From CAXGTL01 sp964645705 (lineage in GTDB: Archaea > Nanobdellota > Nanobdellia > Woesearchaeales > CAXGTL01), in contig CAZYAB010000005.1 in NCBI GenBank assembly GCA_964645705.1, positions 33,916-97,915 of the forward strand: 64,000 nucleotides of DNA, read 5' to 3'. The first letter of the stretch is position 1. Each line of letters opens with the position of its first letter. Made by a program: the position numbers and the translations under genes. Positions 17,675-26,505 of this stretch are shown one piece after another. The notes under the pieces were generated by a model. That model ran no database searches, was not told the DNA's origin, and was given only the letters and a program-made list of their open reading frames with translations.

Positions 17675-18134
17675 TTTCTGTTGTGCCTATATATAAAGAT
17701 AATATAGATATAATATACTTATCATCAAGTTTTTCAGATGGATCAAAATCTTTTAACATGTGTTCTGCAGTGTTTCTTACTTGTTCTCTTTTATCATCTA
17801 AAGCTCTCTCATAGTATTCTTTTTTATTTAGTTTTAATAATGCTCTCATGCTGACTATATAATGATTGTCTTCAGATAATTGGCTTTCTAAATATTGTTG
17901 ATCAATAATGCAGAATGCTGATTTTAAACCTGATTTTACTGCATAATGTTTATCATTGTTTAATAATTTTAGAATGTCTTGTTTGTCTCTTATTTCTCCT
18001 ATTTTTTTTAATGTTTCTTTTTTTACAACTGAATATTCATTGTCTTCTACAATACTTAATAATTTTGAAAGATCGCTAGTGTTTTTAACTATTTCTAATC
18101 TTTGATGAGTTTCTCCAATATTGATTCTTATCAT
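17655..18134 (-). CDS. HEAT-repeat-like protein
   Basis: A 159-residue all-helical protein. Units of about 30 residues with the form (D/N)xxYxVxxxALxxLxxx recur: DNEYSVVKKETLKKIGEI, NDKHYAVKSGLKSAFCI, EDNHYIVSMRALLKLN and DKREQVRNTAEHML. This is the pattern of HEAT/PBS-lyase-like repeats, which act as protein-binding scaffolds. It is immediately downstream of the AAA+/VWA pair on the same strand (47 bp gap), so it may be a partner of that system. Function is otherwise unknown. Confidence 0.6.
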   Translation of the reverse strand: MIRINIGETHQRLEIVKNTSDLSKLLSIVEDNEYSVVKKETLKKIGEIRDKQDILKLLNNDKHYAVKSGLKSAFCIIDQQYLESQLSEDNHYIVSMRALLKLNKKEYYERALDDKREQVRNTAEHMLKDFDPSEKLDDKYIISILSLYIGTTEITEPFF

Positions 18135-18181
18135 ATAAATGTGTAATACTTTAATATTAATAAAAATTATTGTTTTCTAGT

Positions 18182-19366
18182 TCACATTACTCCGTAATAA
18201 TCCTCAAGCACAATCTTATCCAGTTCATCCACATTAGTAACTTTCCAGAACTTTCCCTCACCAATCTCAATAATCCTTCTACCTAGATCTTCGCCTTTTT
18301 TATCTAGGTTAATGCCTATCAAAGAAACAGTAATATCATTGTCTTTTGCTAATGAAATTGCAGCCAGTGTTTCATGTTCAGGATCAGCACCATATGTTGG
18401 TAATGCATCACTTAACAAAATAAGATGTTTTGTTATTTTTTCACTTGGAAACATCTCAATAGCTTTTGCAATTGTTGAACCAAAATCAGTTTCACCAGAT
18501 GCACGAATAGGTGTGATTTCTTTTAGTAGGAGAGCAAAGTTTTGTGTTGGTTCAACCATTGAAATGACTTTGTTTTTAAAAACAATCAAACCAATATTAT
18601 CTTTTTTATTGATTGCTTTGAATGCTAATGCAATTCCTGCTTTTTTACTTGCTTCTATTTTTTTGCCTTTCATTGAACCAGATGCATCCATTGCATAGAT
18701 TATTACTGCTTTTCCTTTGCTATGTCTTTCATACGCTCTTAGATCTTGCATCATTAGTTTATCATGGCCTCTTCTGATTGCAACTTTTACAGACTTTTTA
18801 ACAGCAATATCGTGATACCTGTCACCTTTTTTAAATATCTTTGTATCTTTTGGCAGACCATAATGAGATGTTTTCTTATGTTCATATTCACCCAATATTC
18901 CTTTTGGAATTATGTGGTCAAGTTCTTCTGTATACAAGATTAAAGAAGCTAAGTAAAATCCTTTTTTGGTTATTTCTAGATCTCGGTTGATTAATTCTTT
19001 GTCTTTTAATTTTTTTATGCCTTCACCAATATTCTTTTTAATTTCTTTTTGAAATTCTGGTATTTTTACATTTCTTTCAACATAATCAGGTTCATATCCT
19101 GTTAAATATCTTATCATAGATTTTCCATATATCTGTTCTGCGTTTTTGTAATTCTTAACCAAATTTTCAAACATCATGTCAGGTGTAAAACTTCCCAAGC
19201 CTTGGTTAATTGCATCTTTTATTACTTTTCCTTCATCAATCGTCTCTTTATCACTTTCAATAACAGAATGCATTAATTTATCTTCTTCATTCTGAGAGTC
19301 TAATTGTCCTGACAATTCTTCGATGTCTTCAGTTTTTTGTATTTTTACTTGTTTGTCAGGGAACAT
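18182..19366 (-). CDS. VWA-domain protein, partner of the adjacent AAA+ ATPase
   Basis: About 394 residues. The C-terminal half is a von Willebrand A domain with a complete MIDAS metal site: YAMDASGSMKGKK (DxSxS), the threonine in SGETDFGST and the aspartate in LLSDALPTYG. The N-terminal half is charged and helical, as in the VWA partners of MoxR and RavA ATPases. The start is set at ATG 19366, just after the GGTG motif; a GTG at 19369 is in the same frame. It overlaps the AAA+ gene by 11 bp, so the two are translated together. Such pairs remodel or insert metal into client complexes; the client here is unknown. Confidence 0.85.
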   Translation of the reverse strand: MFPDKQVKIQKTEDIEELSGQLDSQNEEDKLMHSVIESDKETIDEGKVIKDAINQGLGSFTPDMMFENLVKNYKNAEQIYGKSMIRYLTGYEPDYVERNVKIPEFQKEIKKNIGEGIKKLKDKELINRDLEITKKGFYLASLILYTEELDHIIPKGILGEYEHKKTSHYGLPKDTKIFKKGDRYHDIAVKKSVKVAIRRGHDKLMMQDLRAYERHSKGKAVIIYAMDASGSMKGKKIEASKKAGIALAFKAINKKDNIGLIVFKNKVISMVEPTQNFALLLKEITPIRASGETDFGSTIAKAIEMFPSEKITKHLILLSDALPTYGADPEHETLAAISLAKDNDITVSLIGINLDKKGEDLGRRIIEIGEGKFWKVTNVDELDKIVLEDYYGVM

Positions 19367-20399
19367 CACCTAGTTCGCCTGAAGTTTCAATACTTTTGCC
19401 AACATTTGTTTTCATAAACTCTTTAAACTCCTTACCTATGAATTGTTCTGGTGTCATGAGATATTTAATACTAGGTTTTAGTTTTATCCTATGTGCTAGA
19501 ACACTTACTAAAACATCTTTTATGTCTTGCAACTTAACTTGTTGCCTTTTTTTTAATAATGCATTTGCTTGTGACCTTTCATACAAACCTTGCAATGCCC
19601 TAACGCTTGGTTTTTTTTCTAGTTTGTCTGATTGTCTTAGTAATCTAATGAAATATGCCATTAGATGAAGTAAGTTTTGTGGAACCCTGACCAATTGTTT
19701 GCATGATTGTTTTATGATTTGTTTCTCAATGTCAATTGTTTCTGGAAATGACATGTAGATTATGTCAAACCTGTCAAGCAGAACATCACTAAGCCTTTCG
19801 GTGGATGAATCTTCTGGGTTCATTGTTGCTATGAATAAGAAGTTGGCAGGAATGTCTACATCATATGAACCGATTGTTGCTTTTTTTTCTTGCAAAACTT
19901 GTAAAAGTGCGTTTTGTAATTTTTCAGGGCATCTGTTTATTTCATCAAAAAATAAAACTCCGTTATTTGCTTTGAATATTTTTCCTGGTGTGAATGCTTC
20001 TAAACTCAATGGACCGAATTTCATTGCTTTTATTGGATCAATGTCGCCTAATAGATCTTCTACTGTTAGGTCTGGTGAACCTTGTATTCTGATAAAACGT
20101 TCACTTCCGCCTATTCTTGCTTTTTTTGGTTTTGTTTTTTTCGATTTACATTCAGGACATATTGGGTTGTTTATTTCACAATGAAAACCGCATCCACCTA
20201 CAGCATCAATCGGTGGAAGAATTTTTGCAATGTTCTTTGCTAATGTTGTTTTACCAATACCAGGTGAACCAACTATTATTATGTTTCTGTTTGATAATAG
20301 TGCTGATTTTATCTGGTGCTTTACATTATCTTGTCCAATTGTGTCTGTAAATATATCTTGTTTTGATAATAAAATATTGTTTAGTTCTTGTTTATTCAT
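19356..20399 (-). CDS. MoxR/ChlI-like AAA+ ATPase with a zinc-ribbon insert
   Basis: About 347 residues. Walker A is IIIVGSPGIGKTTLAKNIA, followed by an inserted cysteine group (CGFHCEINNPICPEC) of zinc-ribbon type, then LFFDEINRCPEKLQNALLQVL (Walker B and the helix-2 insert), ATMNPEDSSTERLSDVLLDR (sensor 1 and arginine finger) and a lid. I chose the ATG at 20399, with GGAGG 10 bases upstream and a TATA box at 20447-20458 that would put the transcript start near 20428; an upstream ATG at 20441 would lie before it. The order resembles magnesium chelatase ChlI/ComM and MoxR proteins. Confidence 0.87.
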   Translation of the reverse strand: MNKQELNNILLSKQDIFTDTIGQDNVKHQIKSALLSNRNIIIVGSPGIGKTTLAKNIAKILPPIDAVGGCGFHCEINNPICPECKSKKTKPKKARIGGSERFIRIQGSPDLTVEDLLGDIDPIKAMKFGPLSLEAFTPGKIFKANNGVLFFDEINRCPEKLQNALLQVLQEKKATIGSYDVDIPANFLFIATMNPEDSSTERLSDVLLDRFDIIYMSFPETIDIEKQIIKQSCKQLVRVPQNLLHLMAYFIRLLRQSDKLEKKPSVRALQGLYERSQANALLKKRQQVKLQDIKDVLVSVLAHRIKLKPSIKYLMTPEQFIGKEFKEFMKTNVGKSIETSGELGDVP

Positions 20400-20446
20400 T
20401 TTGCATAAGCCTCCGGCATGACAGCCTCTTTTGTTATGCAAATTTG

Positions 20447-20458
20447 AGTATATAAAGT
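20447..20458 (-). promoter_or_regulatory. TATA box of the AAA+/VWA operon
   Basis: The minus strand carries CTTTATATAC here, a good archaeal TATA box. The expected transcription start is about 26 bases downstream (near 20430), which rules out the ATG at 20441 and supports the one at 20399. Confidence 0.5.
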
Positions 20459-20512
20459 TATTTAGGCAGAAATAAAAAGGTTTATATAGTGGTAGAATCT
20501 ATATGTTGGGGC

Positions 20513-20989
20513 TCATGTTTTTATGAATATTGAGAATAATTCAGAGCCTGTCAAAGTTACAATAGTCACAACTATTCCTGCAATCAAAACACCTATTATA
20601 GAAGCAATCAAATAATCTTTGAATTTAAAGTCTAATAAATATGCGCCTAAACAACCAGTGTAAACACCAGAACCAGGCAATGGTATTCCAATAAAGAGTG
20701 CTAATCCTAATGTTCCGTATTTTTCTACGTATGGATGTACTCTTTTTTGTGTTCTTATTACTATTTTTTGATATATTTTTTCCACTAATTTAATCTTTAA
20801 AAAGAAATGCATTATATGATGAACAAAGTACCATACCAAAGGCGCTAATATTATGTTTGATAATATGCATATGATAAAAACTGTTGGCCAGTTCATGCCA
20901 TACTTTAATATTCCGTATGGAATAGATGCTCTTAACTCTAGCGTAGGTATTAATGTTATTAAGAATAGGTATGCTATGTTGAGTATCAT
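20513..20989 (-). CDS. Small multidrug-export-like membrane protein (COG2426)
   Basis: A 158-residue protein with about four membrane helices. The segments LIPTLELRASIPYGI and ALFIGIPLPGSGVYTGCLGA are the signature of Pfam Sm_multidrug_ex (PF06695, COG2426). Despite the family name, a transport function has not been firmly shown for most members. It lies 37 bp downstream of nreA on the same strand and could be co-transcribed. Confidence 0.85.
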   Translation of the reverse strand: MILNIAYLFLITLIPTLELRASIPYGILKYGMNWPTVFIICILSNIILAPLVWYFVHHIMHFFLKIKLVEKIYQKIVIRTQKRVHPYVEKYGTLGLALFIGIPLPGSGVYTGCLGAYLLDFKFKDYLIASIIGVLIAGIVVTIVTLTGSELFSIFIKT

Positions 20990-21026
20990 ATTGTTTTGTG
21001 TTTTGGTTGTGTTTTTAAATGTTTGG

Positions 21027-22286
21027 TTAAAATATGTTTAACTTTTTCTGCGTTCTCATCTCTCTTAACAAAATGCTTTCACACAATATCTTAGAAATAT
21101 CAATGCCAAACTTCTTTTTCATGAATGTTTTGGCATATTTTAGCATTAACTCCTTTCTGCCGAACTTCAAGGGTTTTGACTTAAGCGCAGCACGTGTTGC
21201 CTCACGAGTCACCCACACACCTAAAGGTACTGCGTACTCACCTGTTATTACTCTTAGAACTAAACAAGAAGCTTGCTTCTTTAGTTTGGTGGAAAGGTGT
21301 TCTTGTATTGCCATTCGAACAGAATAATATCCTCCAACACAATTGGATGCATAAGTTTTTCTACCGAGATAGCCTTCGTGATCAGTGCTGTACTGTAATT
21401 GGTTTGTTACATTCCAGCTTGCCTTGGGTAGATATGATTCAAATAATTCATATGACCATATTTCTGGAAACATCAAGATTAAGTAATAATTTCCAAGATA
21501 ACCACCAAAATATACGCTGTAATCAACCCTGGAGTTGAACTTTTGTATCTCTTTGTGATACATTTTGCCAATGTGATCGTCAGTTGCTGTTATGCTCCAT
21601 CTAGTTGGAACTAGTTTTCTTTGTGTTTTAATGCCTAAGTTGCCTGCGCTTAATAATTTAGATAAAAAGTTTTCATCAAATCCTTTTTCATAAAGCAATT
21701 GTAAGCCTTTAGTTGCTTTGAAATCTGTGTCAGACACAATCTTGTCAACTTTTGTGTGTATCTTTGGGTTAGATGTGATTTCTGCTTTTTGTAATGATGA
21801 TGTCGGGCCCATTGGAGCAACGTACGGATCAATTCTTTTTGTAAATTGCGGTTTGTCTTTTAAACTGACTTCAATATCAACTGGTTTAGAAGCCATTGAT
21901 ATTTCTTGTGTCATGTCAAGAAATCTGTCTTTATTATATTTGACTAACATTTTAAATCGAGAATTAACTAGACTGCTTCTTATGTTAATCAATGTATTAA
22001 TATCATAATTCTGTGATCCCCATAATCTTGGATCATCGTATGTTTCTGAATTTGTTATGTTGGGTGGAGTCAAAATACCTACATTTACATTTGGATAACC
22101 ATATCTTCCAACGAATACTGCTGGTGATGCTCCATAGTAGTTTGTTTGGTTGATGTTGTTGTCTTGGTTGTCAAATAATTGCTTTGTCTTGAACATTGCC
22201 TGAGACTTAGCCAATATAGGACAAAAATCTTTACCACAATTAAGTCTAGGATTCTTTCCTTTGCATTGTAAACATGGAAGTTTCAT
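21027..22286 (-). CDS. nreA: NreA-family archaeal DNA repair protein
   Basis: A 419-residue member of the Nre family (DUF650/DUF651), archaeal proteins linked to repair of mitomycin-type DNA damage with PCNA. It opens with a zinc motif (C5, C8, C17, C22 in PCLQCKGKNPRLNCGKDFC), has the family words YYGASPAVFVGRYGYP and DDPRLWG, and ends with QKKLNIF, a PCNA-interacting PIP box at residues 413-419. Length and both ends match the family, so it looks complete and functional. Confidence 0.92.
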   Translation of the reverse strand: MKLPCLQCKGKNPRLNCGKDFCPILAKSQAMFKTKQLFDNQDNNINQTNYYGASPAVFVGRYGYPNVNVGILTPPNITNSETYDDPRLWGSQNYDINTLINIRSSLVNSRFKMLVKYNKDRFLDMTQEISMASKPVDIEVSLKDKPQFTKRIDPYVAPMGPTSSLQKAEITSNPKIHTKVDKIVSDTDFKATKGLQLLYEKGFDENFLSKLLSAGNLGIKTQRKLVPTRWSITATDDHIGKMYHKEIQKFNSRVDYSVYFGGYLGNYYLILMFPEIWSYELFESYLPKASWNVTNQLQYSTDHEGYLGRKTYASNCVGGYYSVRMAIQEHLSTKLKKQASCLVLRVITGEYAVPLGVWVTREATRAALKSKPLKFGRKELMLKYAKTFMKKKFGIDISKILCESILLREMRTQKKLNIF

Positions 22287-22421
22287 GTTGTGTGGGAAGA
22301 TTTTATTCTATAAAAAGATGTTTAGACATTGGTTGATGATAAATAAAATATGGCAAGGTTTATATAGATATTAAATATAGTGTTAAATATCAAATAAAAA
22401 TATCTATATGGGGTGATAATA

Positions 22422-23186
22422 ATGTGGACAGCATTGTCAATACTAAGTTTTCCGTTTTGGGTGGCTTTAATAATAATAATTCTTGTCAGTATTAAAGTTG
22501 TAAATGAATATGAAAGAGGTGTTAAATTTACATTTGGTAAATATTCTGGAATAATGAGGCCTGGTTGGAGACTGGTAATACCAATATTCCAGTCATGGCA
22601 AAGGGTTGACATGAGGGTAAAAGTTATAGACGTGCCAGAGCAAGATGCAATTACAAAAGATAATGTTAGTCTTAATGTAAATGCTGTATTATACTATAAA
22701 GTAGATGATGCAAAACCAGCAATATTAGAGGTTGAACATTTTCATTATGCTGTTTCTCAGCTAGCACAGACAACTATGAGAGATGTTGTAGGTGAAGTAA
22801 CATTAGATGAATTATTAGCAAATAGAGATGATGTTTCAAAAAGAATTCAGCAAATAGTTGATAAAGCAACTGATCCATGGGGAATAAAAGTAAACAGTGT
22901 TGATCTTAAACATATCGAGCTCCCAGGTGAAATGAAAAGAGTGATTGCAAAAGAAGCTGAGGCAGAACGGGAAAGAAGAGCTGTTATTATAAAGGCAAAA
23001 GGTGAAGTAATTGCATCAACAAACATGGCAAAAGCTGCAAGTACATTAGCAAAGTCAACAGGAGCTTTGCATTTGCGTACATTGCAATCAATTAATGATA
23101 TTAGCTCTGATAAAAGTAATACAATAGTGTTTACAGTTCCTTTGGAAGTATTGAGAGGTTTTGAAGGTAAAAAAAGGAAAAGATAG
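22422..23186 (+). CDS. Slipin/stomatin-like SPFH-domain membrane protein
   Basis: About 254 residues: one N-terminal membrane helix (FPFWVALIIIILVSIKVV), then the SPFH/Band 7 domain (EYERGVKFTFGKYSGIMRPG, DVPEQDAITKDNVSLNVNAV) and a coiled-coil tail (EAEAERERRAVIIKAKGE) used for oligomer formation. The start is the ATG at 22422, 6 bases after GGGGTGAT. In many archaea slipin is paired with an NfeD/ClpP-like protease (STOPP); no such gene is next to it here. Likely role is organising membrane microdomains. Confidence 0.9.
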   Translation: MWTALSILSFPFWVALIIIILVSIKVVNEYERGVKFTFGKYSGIMRPGWRLVIPIFQSWQRVDMRVKVIDVPEQDAITKDNVSLNVNAVLYYKVDDAKPAILEVEHFHYAVSQLAQTTMRDVVGEVTLDELLANRDDVSKRIQQIVDKATDPWGIKVNSVDLKHIELPGEMKRVIAKEAEAERERRAVIIKAKGEVIASTNMAKAASTLAKSTGALHLRTLQSINDISSDKSNTIVFTVPLEVLRGFEGKKRKR

Positions 23187-23282
23187 ACTTAAGTATAGTA
23201 AACTTTATATATTAATACCATATAAAACAATATAATTATCAGTTTGATAATCAAAAATAAATAAAAAATAATATCGAGGTGT

Positions 23283-23300
23283 CATCAATCAAGATTGATG
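23283..23300 (+). promoter_or_regulatory. Hairpin in the leader of the first lipoprotein gene
   Basis: CATCAATC and GATTGATG form a perfect 8-bp inverted repeat with a 2-base centre. It sits between two copies of TCGAGGTG (23274-23281 and 23320-23327); the second copy includes the ribosome-binding site of the gene at 23335. The TATA box at about 23202-23212 implies a leader near 100 nt, long for this genome. A translational control element is possible. Confidence 0.4.
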
Positions 23301-23334
23301 GATCTCAAAATTATAAATTTCGAGGTGATATAAA

Positions 23335-24417
23335 ATGAATAAAATATTTCTGTTTCTTGTTATGTTGAGTTTAGTATTTAGCTTGACTGCGTGTGAAACA
23401 GCAGAAGAAGAAGGCTTGGATCTGCCGCCTGCGCCTGATGAAGGTGAAGTAGAAGGAGCTCCTGTTGGACAAGTGTATGTTGCAGGAATGGTTGCAGGAG
23501 AAGGAGAAGATATAACATATCCGTGTGAAATGGGTGCAGATGGTAATCTTGATTTGGATAATTGTTATTTTGAATTAGATCCTAATATACTTGATTATAA
23601 AGTAGAGCCAGGTCAAACAGGAGAATTAGTTTTGAGATTGCAAAAAGATACATATTTTTACAATGGATATAAGTATTTTGACAGTACTTTACAAGAAACT
23701 GAAATGAGATCATTTTCTGATTTAGATGGTTTTACTGGTGAAGTAAAAACTCAAACAGGTAGCAGAGGTTGGATTCCTGTAGGAGACACTGCTCTTGAAA
23801 TACCAATTAAATTAGAAGATGAAGAAGGCATGTTAGCATTCTTTGTTCTTGGTTGTAAAAAACGACCTAGTGCTGAGTTTTCAAGTGAAGATTGGAACCC
23901 TGCAAGAGATTGTCATGGTGACATTGCAACTGCTGGTGCAGGAAGAGAATCTTATGGAATGTGGTTAACACATCTTATTAATGTACAAATAGTTTCAGAC
24001 CATGATAATGATCAAGCTTCTTGTGAAGGTGCTGGTTTTGATTGGATTGGCACTGCTTGTTGCGGTGATGATAATCTAGAATCTGCTGTTAGTGGAAATG
24101 GTTTGGAAAACTGTTGTAAACATGCATCTGATGAATTAGATGAAACAGGCGCTTGTATGGATCTTCCACCAAGTCCTGAAGAAGTTGTTGCAGTTGTGCC
24201 AGGACCTGATGAAATTGTTGTTGAAATGAATTGTGAAGAACCACTTGTTGAAATAAATGGTATGTGCTGTATGGATGAAGAAGAACCATTTGGTGAATGT
24301 GATGGTGTGGTAGGATCTGGTTCAGATGAATGTTATGAACCTGCAGTTATGATTGGCGATATCTGTTGTATGGATGAAGAAGAACCATTTGGTGAATGTG
24401 ATCCAATAACAGAATAA
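23335..24417 (+). CDS. Cysteine-rich lipoprotein, paralogue of the next gene
   Basis: A 360-residue secreted protein with a signal peptide ending in a lipobox (VFSLTAC, Cys at about 20), so probably lipid-anchored. The first 280 residues match the next gene closely (for example GAPVGQVYVAGMV, DTYFYNGYKYFDSTLQETEM, AFFVLGCKKRPSAEF), marking a tandem duplication. The C-terminus carries a two-fold internal repeat of about 35 residues, each with CCMDEEEPFGECD. Cysteine pairs suggest disulfides outside the cell. Conserved words are not from any family I know; function unknown. Confidence 0.7.
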   Translation: MNKIFLFLVMLSLVFSLTACETAEEEGLDLPPAPDEGEVEGAPVGQVYVAGMVAGEGEDITYPCEMGADGNLDLDNCYFELDPNILDYKVEPGQTGELVLRLQKDTYFYNGYKYFDSTLQETEMRSFSDLDGFTGEVKTQTGSRGWIPVGDTALEIPIKLEDEEGMLAFFVLGCKKRPSAEFSSEDWNPARDCHGDIATAGAGRESYGMWLTHLINVQIVSDHDNDQASCEGAGFDWIGTACCGDDNLESAVSGNGLENCCKHASDELDETGACMDLPPSPEEVVAVVPGPDEIVVEMNCEEPLVEINGMCCMDEEEPFGECDGVVGSGSDECYEPAVMIGDICCMDEEEPFGECDPITE

Positions 24418-24470
24418 ACATAACAATAAAAACAACAATTTTTTTCTTTTTTTCTTTTTCTTTAATTTTT

Positions 24471-24540
24471 AACAAAAAGCTTTATACAATATAAATTAAA
24501 AATTTATAAGCATAAAGCTTTTTTAACAAAAAGCTTTATA
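24471..24540 (+). repeat. Direct and nested inverted repeats between the two lipoprotein genes
   Basis: A 16-bp word AACAAAAAGCTTTATA occurs at 24471-24486 and 24525-24540. The first copy also forms a perfect 12-bp inverted repeat with 24512-24523 (AAAAAGCTTTAT / ATAAAGCTTTTT), which encloses a second hairpin (ATAAATT, 3-base loop, AATTTAT; 24491-24507). The second direct copy ends in the TATA box of the gene at 24596. The block may combine a terminator for the first gene and a duplicated promoter for the second. Confidence 0.55.
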
Positions 24541-24595
24541 TATATACGAATTCTAATAACACTATTATAATCAAAAAATAATAGGTGATGTGATA

Positions 24596-26485
24596 ATGAA
24601 GAAAATGTTTATGTTTATGATTCTTTTAATATTTGTATTTAGCTTAACTTCGTGTGGTGAAGATTATGATCATGGTTTTGATTTGCCTCCTGCTCCAGAA
24701 GGTGATGTAGAAGGAGCACCTGTTGGACAAGTCTATCTTGCAGGAATGGTTGAAGGAGAAGGAGAAGATGTAACATATCCGTGTGAAATGGGTGTTGATA
24801 ACGAACTTGATCTAGAATATTGTTATTTTGAACTAGAACCAGCAGTAGAGAATTACAAAGTAGAACCAGGTGAAACAGGAGAATTAACACTAAGGTTGCA
24901 AAGAGACACATATTTTTATAATGGATATAAGTATTATGATACTACTTTACAGGAAACTGAGATGAGGTCATTTTCTGATTTAGATGGTTTTACAGGCGAT
25001 CTAAAGCCTCAAAAAGGTAGCAAGGGTTGGATTTTAGTAGAAGATGTTCCTCTTGAAATTCCAATTACATTAAAAGATGAAGATGGATGGTTAGCATTCT
25101 TTGTTCTTGGTTGTAAAAAACGATCTAGTGCAGAGTTTCCAAGTGAAGATTGGAACCCTGCAAGAGATTGTCATGGTGATCTTGCAACTGCTGATGCAGG
25201 AAGAGAATCGTATGGTATGTGGATGGCACACTTTATTAATGTACAAATAGTTGAAGACGCAGATGGTGATCAAGCTTCTTGTGAAAGTGCTGGTTTAAAT
25301 TGGATTGATAATACTTGTTGTGGTGATGATACTCAAGAAGCTCTTGTTGAAGGTCATGGTTTTAAGAATTGTTGTAAATATGCATCAGATGAATTAGATG
25401 AACAAGGTGTTTGTATGGATCTTCCTCCAAACCCTGAAGAAGCAACAGCTGTTGCACAACAAACAGAACCACAAGAACCTACAGGCATTATTGAATCTGT
25501 AGAATTTGATATTAGTGTGGACGGAGATACTAATCTTGATCAAGCTTTTTCAGGTGAAAGACAAATAGTGATTTCTGATGAAACTGAAGAAATAATCACA
25601 CTTGTTCATGATTATAGTACTGGTCAATTAGATTTGTCACAAGTAGAAGTAAAAAAGCAAAGTCCTAATGCTGAGTTTGGCATAACAATGGTGTCTAATC
25701 TTGATCTGCCTGATGGTAAAACAAAAAATGTTTATGTAGATAATATAAATCCTGATGTTAATAGTGTTTGTGTTGTGGATAAAGAAGTTATGAGTGTTGC
25801 AGAAGCTTCTGATGATTGTGATGATGTAAATGAAGTCTTTTTAGTGTGTGATGAAAGTGAATTTAATGGATATAAATGCATAGATCATGGTGATAAGTAT
25901 GAAGTTTCTGGTTTATCACATTCCTTAGTTGTTGAGAAAGAAGTTTTTATTCCTGGTTCAATAGAAGATGACACAACAACACAAATTGTTTATGATGTTG
26001 ATGAAGATGGAATTGTTGATGATGAAGATAATTGTCGTGAAGTATATAATCCTGATCAATCTGATGAAGATGGCAATGGTATTGGAGATGCGTGTTCTGA
26101 TTCTGCGTATCCTGATGATGTTGAATCTTCAATAATAAATACAGAACCTACTGAACAATATGATACTACTGGGAAAATTGTTTTAGCACCTGCATTTCCT
26201 ATGTATATAGAAATTGGAGGAATAATATTTCCTCAGAGTGGCAATTTTGATTTGATTAGTGCATCAGGAAATGAACACAATTTAAATATTATGGCAAAAT
26301 CAATTTATGTTGATTATCAAATATTTGTGAGATCAAGTGACATAGACTCTGGTGAGCTTGCTGAACCAATTCAATTGTTTCAAAATAAAATAAATGAATT
26401 ACAAATTAATTCAATGAGGCACGGAGATGAAATTTATGAATTCCAGATCTCTGGCGGAAATATCATTGTCAATGTTATAGAATAA
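24596..26485 (+). CDS. Large secreted lipoprotein with TSP3-like calcium repeats
   Basis: About 629 residues. Lipobox VFSLTSC, then about 280 residues paralogous to the preceding gene, then a domain (about 300-450) shared with the next gene and with the subtilase at 46377 (KNVYVDNINPDVNSVCVVDK ... YEVSGLSHSLVV), then a calcium-binding thrombospondin type 3-like stretch (DVDEDGIVDDEDNC ... DQSDEDGNGIGDAC), then a beta-rich end. I chose the ATG at 24596, preceded by GGTGAT, over a GTG at 24590. Probably lipid-anchored at the cell surface; function not known. Confidence 0.72.
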   Translation: MKKMFMFMILLIFVFSLTSCGEDYDHGFDLPPAPEGDVEGAPVGQVYLAGMVEGEGEDVTYPCEMGVDNELDLEYCYFELEPAVENYKVEPGETGELTLRLQRDTYFYNGYKYYDTTLQETEMRSFSDLDGFTGDLKPQKGSKGWILVEDVPLEIPITLKDEDGWLAFFVLGCKKRSSAEFPSEDWNPARDCHGDLATADAGRESYGMWMAHFINVQIVEDADGDQASCESAGLNWIDNTCCGDDTQEALVEGHGFKNCCKYASDELDEQGVCMDLPPNPEEATAVAQQTEPQEPTGIIESVEFDISVDGDTNLDQAFSGERQIVISDETEEIITLVHDYSTGQLDLSQVEVKKQSPNAEFGITMVSNLDLPDGKTKNVYVDNINPDVNSVCVVDKEVMSVAEASDDCDDVNEVFLVCDESEFNGYKCIDHGDKYEVSGLSHSLVVEKEVFIPGSIEDDTTTQIVYDVDEDGIVDDEDNCREVYNPDQSDEDGNGIGDACSDSAYPDDVESSIINTEPTEQYDTTGKIVLAPAFPMYIEIGGIIFPQSGNFDLISASGNEHNLNIMAKSIYVDYQIFVRSSDIDSGELAEPIQLFQNKINELQINSMRHGDEIYEFQISGGNIIVNVIE

Positions 26486-26505
26486 TAAAAAAAGGTGAAT
26501 AAATC

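Noticed and set aside
22322..22612. 96-residue minus-strand frame
   Set aside because: It overlaps the slipin gene and its promoter on the other strand and has no recognisable features.
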